Part shown: piece after piece, positions 58,355-64,000 of the stretch
Layout of the letters: the number at the start of each line of letters is the position of its first letter
How positions within the stretch are numbered: the stretch's first letter is position 1
Source: Bifidobacterium myosotis
Lineage (GTDB): Bacteria; Actinomycetota; Actinomycetes; Actinomycetales; Bifidobacteriaceae
Assembly: GCF_002259745.1 (NCBI RefSeq)
Contig: NZ_MWWW01000003.1
Span: 1 to 64,000, forward strand
Direction: 5' to 3'
Length of the DNA stretch: 64,000 nucleotides
Position numbers and translations under genes: made by a program
Notes under the pieces: model-generated
What the model was told of the DNA's origin: nothing
What the model saw: only the letters and a program-made list of their open reading frames with translations
The model's database searches: none

Positions 58355-59308
58355 TCATCGGATCTTAGGCACCCCAAGCCCCATCAATTTCGCCTCCAAA
58401 CGTCCCGGAGACACCACATCCTCGAAGAACACATGCGCGATCGACGTGACGCCCTGCGCTCTCAGATGCTGTTCCCTCAGATGTGCATAAGCCAGTTTCG
58501 ACTGAATGCTGGCACGGTTCTGATTACTTCCATCACGATACTTGGCCATACCGTCGTATTCCGCAACCAGAATGCGACCATCCGCCAATTTCCAACAAAA
58601 ATCGACCCGATACGGCATGGATCGGTTATCGGGATTTTCAAATTCCATCTGCATCAGAGGCAGTGCGAAATCATTGTCAATCAACATCCCTCTCATCAAC
58701 GATTCGCCACCGTTCTCACTACGTCCGTCTGCATGTTCCAGCAATCGCGAGGCATCCTTCATATCGCGCAGGTATTGCGGCAGAGCTTCATGCAGCTTGG
58801 CCATCGTCGTCAGTCCCAGACGCAATGCTGAATCATAGATGGCCAAGGCCTGCGGGAACGATAGCGACGAGCAATCAGCCAACGTGCGTTCCGGCGTTGT
58901 GACGGCTATCCCTCTACATCGCTGTGAAGGAATCTGCTTCATGTATATTCGGTCCAGCCGCGGCTCGTCACGCTTCCCCGCACCCGAAATTGACGCGATA
59001 TGCACCGTACCGTCATGCAGTGAATAGGCATGCTGCAATCCATACACGCAGATTGCGCTAAGCCCCGCGAAAACCCATTGAGGATGCCTTTGCGCCAGAG
59101 ACTTGATGGTGTGAAGGGATTGCTGTTCTACAGTCAATCCTTTCCAATATGAGGCATCAGCGTACAGATTGCAGTACGGCGAAACCAATTCACCGGCTTC
59201 CGCACGACGCGCCAACGCTTGACGTTCGGCATGATTCCGCCCAGCGGCACAACGCCGTTCCGCTTCAGCCGCGCGCAACAGCGCGGTCACTCCTTTGTGT
59301 TCTTTCAT
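58355..59308 (-). CDS. AbiEi-like N-terminus fused to a PD-(D/E)xK-type C-terminal domain
   Basis: A 317-residue protein. The N-terminal part LARRAEAGELVSPYCNLYADASYW resembles the winged-helix start of AbiEi antitoxin-like proteins, followed by VFAGLSAICVYGLQHAYSL and VTTPERTLADCSSLSFPQAL, also seen in that group. The C-terminal part has RVDFCWKLADGRILVAEYDGMAKY, with Asp236 and Glu250 arranged as in DUF559/Vsr-type nuclease folds. Such fusions are scattered through actinobacteria. No AbiEii-type toxin partner is adjacent. Its codon and base composition are less GC-rich than its neighbours, which suggests transfer. Role in defence or repair is a guess. Confidence 0.68.
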   Translation of the reverse strand: MKEHKGVTALLRAAEAERRCAAGRNHAERQALARRAEAGELVSPYCNLYADASYWKGLTVEQQSLHTIKSLAQRHPQWVFAGLSAICVYGLQHAYSLHDGTVHIASISGAGKRDEPRLDRIYMKQIPSQRCRGIAVTTPERTLADCSSLSFPQALAIYDSALRLGLTTMAKLHEALPQYLRDMKDASRLLEHADGRSENGGESLMRGMLIDNDFALPLMQMEFENPDNRSMPYRVDFCWKLADGRILVAEYDGMAKYRDGSNQNRASIQSKLAYAHLREQHLRAQGVTSIAHVFFEDVVSPGRLEAKLMGLGVPKIR

Positions 59309-59514
59309 GATTCGACGCTATGCATGTACGGCTCATATGCGCAAGCCGAATCGGGGTATGTGGATAACTCAACGCGTCGCCACTGTCCAGCACCGGAAGT
59401 TCGTTGATTATGCTGCCGACTTCCTCTGCCTGACGTCCCAGACTCGAACAGGCACTATCGAATACCGGAAATGACAAGGCCGCCCCGCGCGTCCGTCATC
59501 ATCAGGCACCGGAT

Positions 59515-61464
59515 TCACAGAGGCAGGTCGAACAATCCCCAGAACGCCATGCAGGTCAGAGCAGCGAGCGCCGCCACGACGGTCAGCACGCACACGACAC
59601 GACGGATGCCGACGATGCCGCCCCGATTGGTCCAAAGGTACTCGAACCGCCATGCCAGCAGCACGGTCAACGCCAGCGACATAAGGCGCAGCATCACCCA
59701 ACCGACGCCGAACAGGGACGGCAGGGGCTTGAGGAACACGGCGGCGGCGCCCACGCCGGCGAGGTAGCCATAAAGCAACACGAGAACCGTCATCGACGCC
59801 ATCCCGATCATCCAGCAGGCGCCGGCGATGGGCGGCCTGTCGTACGCCGGATCGTTCGGGAACCCTGCCCGTGACGGCGCATGTATACGGGCGCGGGCCG
59901 TCAATGGGCCAGTCGCAGGTCCCACCGCAGGAGCATCGTCGCGCATCGCACGGGCGGACGCGACGCACGGCAACACCGGTGCCGACGCCGGGCCATCGGC
60001 GATTGCCGCGACCGACCGGACGTGCAGGGCGGCTCGTTTGCCGCGAACAGGCACTATGACACCGTGCCTCCGGCGCGATATCAGTGCAATCACCGATATG
60101 GCAAGGCCAAGCATCGCGGATACGCCCAGCAGCAGCGGAGTCAGAGCCATCAATGCGACCAATACGCCGAGCGAGCCGACGATACCGGAGTTGGTGCGCG
60201 ACGGGGCCGCGAATCGTTGACTGGGCTGGGCGCCGGCGACCTGAGGCGTCGCCCAGCCTTCGGCCTGCTTCCATGCCGCATCATCCGACGTATCGTCCTT
60301 CGCCTCACCGAACGACGACGTGGACCTGCCGCCGGTGACGGTCCCGGACGGCGTATCGTCCTCTTCGCCGGCAACGCCATCGACGCGTCCGGCATAATCG
60401 GCGACCATCCCCGGCAAGCCGCCGGCCGAATTCACGGACTTCCCGCCGGCGGCACCCGCCCCGGCCCCGCCGATCGTCACGCCGTTCACCCAGTTCTCCA
60501 AGGCCTGCGTGTATCCATCGGCCAGCGGCAGCCCCGGCGCGAACAGCCCGTTGCCCGCGCGCATCTGATGATTGCCGGCGAAATACCGTACGGTCACGTT
60601 GTCGTTGCCTGCACGATGGGCCGTTTCCATGATGCGGCGAGCGCCCTGCTCGATGGGCATCGCCGTATCGTAGGTGCCATAGCTCACCAGCACCGGCATG
60701 GTGAGCGCGGACAGATGCGCATCGGCGTCGAAATCGGCGTAGGACAAGCCGAACGGCGCGTAATCCAGCGACAACAGTTTTGCGGTATCCCTGACCACCG
60801 GCTCCGGCGCGCCCGCCGCATCCGCATAGGCGCTGACGGCCATGGCCATCTGTTCGCGCCCTTTGAACACCGGCGCCGAGGTCAGTGCGGCGAATGCGAT
60901 GTCGTGCCGTGCCGACGCCAGAATAGTGGCGATCCATGTGCCTTCCGATTCGGCATAGATGCCGGTTTTGGACGGGTCCACACCGCTCGTGCCGCGCAGT
61001 ACGTCGAGGGCGCGGCCATAGTCGCGGGCGAACCGGGCATAGTCGCGATGCAGCACCGTATAGCCGTCACCGCGTTTGGCCGGCACCAACGTCACAATGC
61101 CGGCGGAGGCCATCGCATTGGCGATGTCGCCGAAGTCCTCGGCACCGCTGGTGCCGGAACCGTGGATGAACAGGCAGGCCGGACGGTTTCCGGGCGCGTC
61201 GACCGGCTCTCGCAGGACAGCGGGCAACCGTTCACCGTCGCCGACATCGACCGTGATTCTCGTCTCGCGTGTTCGGTACCGGCCTTCGCGGGGGATGGTC
61301 GCCCCGTTCCGGACCGCCGGTTCGATGTCCGGGCTCGGCGAGGCCACCGCAAGATGATCGGCATATGGTTGGATGCTCCAGCGCGGGGTCATGGCCCAGC
61401 CCAATGTGGCGAACGCCAACAGCAGTACCACCGCCATGACCGTCACGCGCAACATCCGTTTCAT
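59515..61464 (-). CDS. Secreted/membrane alpha/beta hydrolase with C-terminal membrane domain
   Basis: A 649-residue protein. An N-terminal helix (VTVMAVVLLLAFATLGWAM) leads to an extracellular dienelactone-hydrolase/S9-like domain: PACLFIHGSGTSGAEDFGDIANAM (oxyanion), IYAESEGTWIATILAS (nucleophile Ser in ESEG, G-x-S-x-G-like), VLVSYGTYDTAMPIEQG (Asp) and RYFAGNHQMRAG (His). After a Gly/Asp/Ser linker come about five membrane helices from residue 445 on. I prefer the ATG at 61464 with GGAGG upstream; frames to 61644 are open. The substrate is unknown; the hydrolase plus membrane tail combination is not standard. Confidence 0.78.
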   Translation of the reverse strand: MKRMLRVTVMAVVLLLAFATLGWAMTPRWSIQPYADHLAVASPSPDIEPAVRNGATIPREGRYRTRETRITVDVGDGERLPAVLREPVDAPGNRPACLFIHGSGTSGAEDFGDIANAMASAGIVTLVPAKRGDGYTVLHRDYARFARDYGRALDVLRGTSGVDPSKTGIYAESEGTWIATILASARHDIAFAALTSAPVFKGREQMAMAVSAYADAAGAPEPVVRDTAKLLSLDYAPFGLSYADFDADAHLSALTMPVLVSYGTYDTAMPIEQGARRIMETAHRAGNDNVTVRYFAGNHQMRAGNGLFAPGLPLADGYTQALENWVNGVTIGGAGAGAAGGKSVNSAGGLPGMVADYAGRVDGVAGEEDDTPSGTVTGGRSTSSFGEAKDDTSDDAAWKQAEGWATPQVAGAQPSQRFAAPSRTNSGIVGSLGVLVALMALTPLLLGVSAMLGLAISVIALISRRRHGVIVPVRGKRAALHVRSVAAIADGPASAPVLPCVASARAMRDDAPAVGPATGPLTARARIHAPSRAGFPNDPAYDRPPIAGACWMIGMASMTVLVLLYGYLAGVGAAAVFLKPLPSLFGVGWVMLRLMSLALTVLLAWRFEYLWTNRGGIVGIRRVVCVLTVVAALAALTCMAFWGLFDLPL

Positions 61465-61711
61465 ATGCGCCTCCATCTGACTTCGGGTGACCGCTGAACC
61501 GCCAACAGGTGTACTCCGTATACGTCCGGTCGGCAACATCGTTCGCCGGAAGCCCCCGGCTCGGCGGTCGGGTTCATTGGTGATTCGATGACGATTCGAT
61601 ACGGATTCGATGGTGATTCGTCCGCCCGCAGGCCGAATCACCATCCTCGTTCCCGGCCGCCGGCGACCCGCGCCCCGGCAAAAGACACGGATGCCAGCTA
61701 GCCAGCCACAG

Positions 61712-62455
61712 CTATGCCGCCGCGTTTCGCCCGCTCTTGACGGCCCCCATCACGGCCCACACGACGGCGACGATCACGAGTATCACGCCGACCACGGCGC
61801 AGGCCACGGCCACGACGATCTGGGGTCCGGCGGTGAACGCCGGAATCAGCGTGTTCGGGAACACCAGCCCGAACACCATCGCCACAACGCCGATGAGCAG
61901 TCCCAGCAGCCCGAAGACGACTGTGGGAATGCTGACGCCACGCTTATTCGGGGATGTGTCGGAGGCATCGGGTCCGCCGGGTTTGCCGGCATCTCCGGCA
62001 CCGACCGATGACGAACCGCCACCAATCCCGGATGCCGCCGCGCCATCCCCCACCACAGGCTGCGGCTTCTGCGATGTTTCCGGCTGCGACGTCTTCGGCC
62101 GCGAGGCGGACGACGCGTCATCCGCATGCATCGCATCAACCGTCTCGCCGTATAGCGGCACGTCGTCGGCCGGCGGAATCGACTCGCCCTTCAAGGGCAA
62201 ATCACCGATGGGGACATCCTTGTCACACGCATCCCCGGCAACCGCAATCGGCGCTGGGTCCGAATCCGACGCGGAATCGGCATCCGCCACCGGCTGATCG
62301 ATGACCTCCGTTTTGGCAGCCGCATCGGCGTCATCATCCGTCCTGAGCACGCGGGTCTCATCGACGGGGCGTTCGGCCGACGGCATCGCCGTGGTGACGG
62401 TCACGTCCTCAACGGTCATGGGCCGTGTCGTGAACTGTTTGGTATCGTCGCTCAT
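61712..62455 (-). CDS. Membrane protein with acidic disordered N-terminus
   Basis: A 247-residue protein. The first 170 residues are Asp/Ala/Ser/Pro-rich with no fold visible. Two membrane helices near the C-terminus (VVFGLLGLLIGVVAMVFGLVF and IVVAVACAVVGVILVIVAVVW) end it. There is no signal peptide. Its ATG overlaps the stop of the upstream gene by 4 nt, so the two are co-translated. I do not recognise a function. Confidence 0.75.
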   Translation of the reverse strand: MSDDTKQFTTRPMTVEDVTVTTAMPSAERPVDETRVLRTDDDADAAAKTEVIDQPVADADSASDSDPAPIAVAGDACDKDVPIGDLPLKGESIPPADDVPLYGETVDAMHADDASSASRPKTSQPETSQKPQPVVGDGAAASGIGGGSSSVGAGDAGKPGGPDASDTSPNKRGVSIPTVVFGLLGLLIGVVAMVFGLVFPNTLIPAFTAGPQIVVAVACAVVGVILVIVAVVWAVMGAVKSGRNAAA

Positions 62456-64000
62456 TGCTTGCCCTCCTGCTGGCGTTGATCAGAGGATTCCGACGGCTGC
62501 GAACCGTCCGAATCAGACGATTCTTTCGACTCCTTCGACTCCTTCGAATCCTTCGAATCAGATGACGTAGATCCGCCGGATGCGGAATCATCGTCAGGTC
62601 CCGACTCGTCGGGCAAGGTGCTGTTGATGTAATCCTGCCGTTCGCGACGTCCGGATTCCGTGCCGTGCAGATTGTCGAATTGGCGGAATGTCAAATCCTC
62701 CCAATTCGAGACGTACACCACGTTCACCCGCCCCTCGAGCGCATACGGGACCCTGATAAGCAGTTCGGGACCCTTCGACGGCATGCTGTCGTAATCATTC
62801 ATCCACACGTAATCGTCGCCGGTCATGTCGGAGAAGCCGGCTTCGCTGAAACCGTTCCCCAGCAATCCGTCGAAGCCGAATACCGTGGCGGGCCAGCGCG
62901 CCGAATCAACGGATGCGGCCTCGTATTTGCCGCCCACGGAATCGCTGAGTACGTATCCATATCCGGTGCTGCCGAAGCCGTACGAGCAGCCGCCCGGCAG
63001 AATGATATGCACCTGCGACTGATACGCGGCGATCGTGATGTCGCCGACCGGGCAGTTGGAGGTGCTTTTGCGGCCATCCATAAGCTCGATTTCATGAGGC
63101 GAATGCATGTCCGGCCAAGCGGAGAAGTCAAGAATCGCCTTGCTGTTCTCATAGCTGTCGCCGATGAACGAGACACCCTGCTTGAGCACATCGAGCGTGC
63201 GTGTGCTGGAATCGGCCACCATGGTGTCGCCCACTTGGATTTCGTTCATGCCGTACCCGTTCTCGGAGTTCTCGCTTGCGCTTAGGTTCACGCTTGCCGC
63301 ATAAGTTCCGTCGTTATGGGTGATGTCGTAGTAATACGCCGAAAACGTACCGGACACGATAATCATGGCCACGGCGCAGGCACCGGCAATCAGTCCCAAC
63401 GGAATCAGCCCGCCGGCGCGTCGTCCGCGAACTCCCAGAATCACCACGATGATGCCCATTATGATGCACACCGCCGCGCTCCAAACGGTGACCAGCTCCA
63501 CAATGGGGGCCAGACCGAAATCGTTCACATTGATGATCGCCATGATCGCGGCAATGGAAATCAGCATCGATCCGAGCACAGCGAGCACCAGAATCGGGCC
63601 GGCCGGCTTGCGTCGTTGGGAGTGCGGATGGTTGTCCGGTCCAGGCGACGGCACGGCGTAGGAACCGGAGGCCGGCATCGGGCCCGCATACGGATCACCT
63701 GCACCCGGCGCACCGTAGAAAGGCGGATGCTGATTCGTTGGAGCCATAGGGCTAGCGGGAGCGGCGGGCGTCGTGACCGGATTGACGGGATTGAACGGCG
63801 CCGGACCCGCGCCCCGACCAGCCCCGTTGGCTCCGGCATAGCCGGGAGCGTACGGGTTCTGACCGGCAGGACCCATATGCGAACCGTTGGATGGCTGGAC
63901 AAACTGAGGACTATAGGGACCGTTATATGGCTCGCCATATGAAGCGCCAGAGGCACCGGGACCAGGGTACGGGCCACCATTCGGCGCGGCATACGGCCCC
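62452..64000 (-). CDS. Pro/Gly/Tyr-rich multi-helix envelope protein (5' end outside window)
   Basis: At least 515 residues; the frame is open to the right edge, so the start lies beyond the window and the ATG at 63876 is internal. The N-terminal part is made of PYxGPxG-type repeats (GPYPGPG, NGPYSPQ, PGYAGANG). Four or so membrane helices follow (ILVLAVLGSMLISIAAIMAII, VWSAAVCIIMGIIVVILGV, LIAGACAVAMIIVSGTF). A domain of about 260 residues of unknown fold, probably extracellular, comes next. The Ser/Asp/Lys/Glu tail contains KDSKESKESKESSDS. The Pro/Gly-rich start followed by close helices resembles DUF4190-like proteins. Confidence 0.75.
   Translation of the reverse strand, partial: GPYAAPNGGPYPGPGASGASYGEPYNGPYSPQFVQPSNGSHMGPAGQNPYAPGYAGANGAGRGAGPAPFNPVNPVTTPAAPASPMAPTNQHPPFYGAPGAGDPYAGPMPASGSYAVPSPGPDNHPHSQRRKPAGPILVLAVLGSMLISIAAIMAIINVNDFGLAPIVELVTVWSAAVCIIMGIIVVILGVRGRRAGGLIPLGLIAGACAVAMIIVSGTFSAYYYDITHNDGTYAASVNLSASENSENGYGMNEIQVGDTMVADSSTRTLDVLKQGVSFIGDSYENSKAILDFSAWPDMHSPHEIELMDGRKSTSNCPVGDITIAAYQSQVHIILPGGCSYGFGSTGYGYVLSDSVGGKYEAASVDSARWPATVFGFDGLLGNGFSEAGFSDMTGDDYVWMNDYDSMPSKGPELLIRVPYALEGRVNVVYVSNWEDLTFRQFDNLHGTESGRRERQDYINSTLPDESGPDDDSASGGSTSSDSKDSKESKESKESSDSDGSQPSESSDQRQQEGKQ

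Overview
The window is a high-GC actinobacterial chromosome segment that I read as Bifidobacterium. The evidence is a lacS-lacZ-lacI galactoside locus, a SenX3/RegX3-type phosphate system, an isolated groES under a CIRCE operator, NlpC/CHAP secreted hydrolases, an FHA protein next to a degenerate helicase, and a GC-rich coding style with AT-richer promoters. The species cannot be fixed from the sequence alone. Apart from a transposase remnant at the left edge, small palindromic repeats and a tRNA-end duplication, it looks like core chromosome, not an island.

Layout. 1-0.5 kb: 3' end of an ISL3-type transposase. 0.6-7.8 kb: lactose locus, with divergent lacS and lacZ and a LacI repressor facing lacZ; the same 15-bp operator-like word lies before all three genes. 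8-10 kb: AzlCD branched-chain amino acid exporter and a low-molecular-weight tyrosine phosphatase. 10-12.6 kb: thyA-folA and an OsmC protein. 12.8-17 kb: tandem universal stress protein and three secreted peptidoglycan hydrolases. 17.5-21.1 kb: serC, a DUF2530 membrane protein, and a SenX3-like kinase divergent from phoU. 21.5-26.2 kb: gpmA, a MenA-like prenyltransferase, lysS and tRNA-Pro(CGG). 26.7-31.4 kb: an MFS exporter and a TPR-DUF4037/DUF4125 pair. 31.4-36 kb: groES, a SepX/GlpR-like membrane protein, rimJ, 5-formyl-THF cyclo-ligase, fmdB and an SAF-domain protein. 36.3-41.8 kb: an overlapping operon of FHA protein, 1240-aa degenerate helicase and 66-aa protein. 42-43.2 kb: rplJ-rplL with an L10-type leader. 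43.5-46.2 kb: an alpha/beta hydrolase and an AzgA-type purine permease. 46.7-53.5 kb: pstSCAB with its response regulator and kinase. 53.8-57.4 kb: MHS-family transporter, MTA/SAH nucleosidase and DAHP synthase. 58.3-64 kb: an AbiEi-like/nuclease-fold fusion, a membrane-anchored hydrolase and two overlapping envelope proteins, the last cut by the window edge.

Functional links. Phosphate sensing is spread over two sites: PstSCAB, regulator and an intact kinase at 47-53 kb, and PhoU plus a kinase paralogue at 19-21 kb in which Glu replaces the phospho-accepting His. GTTCA-type direct repeats precede pstS, the intact kinase and the phoU/kinase intergenic region. The 1240-aa protein keeps the outline of an SF1 helicase with a C-terminal nuclease-like domain but has lost the key residues of all the motifs I could align.

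The most unexplained feature is non-coding: five intergenic regions carry ordered arrays of short repeats in inverted arrangement. Three are tandem ~50-nt hairpins with a 61-63 bp period, and two are 19- or 21-bp direct repeats that switch orientation midway. Each locus has its own unrelated sequence but the same architecture.
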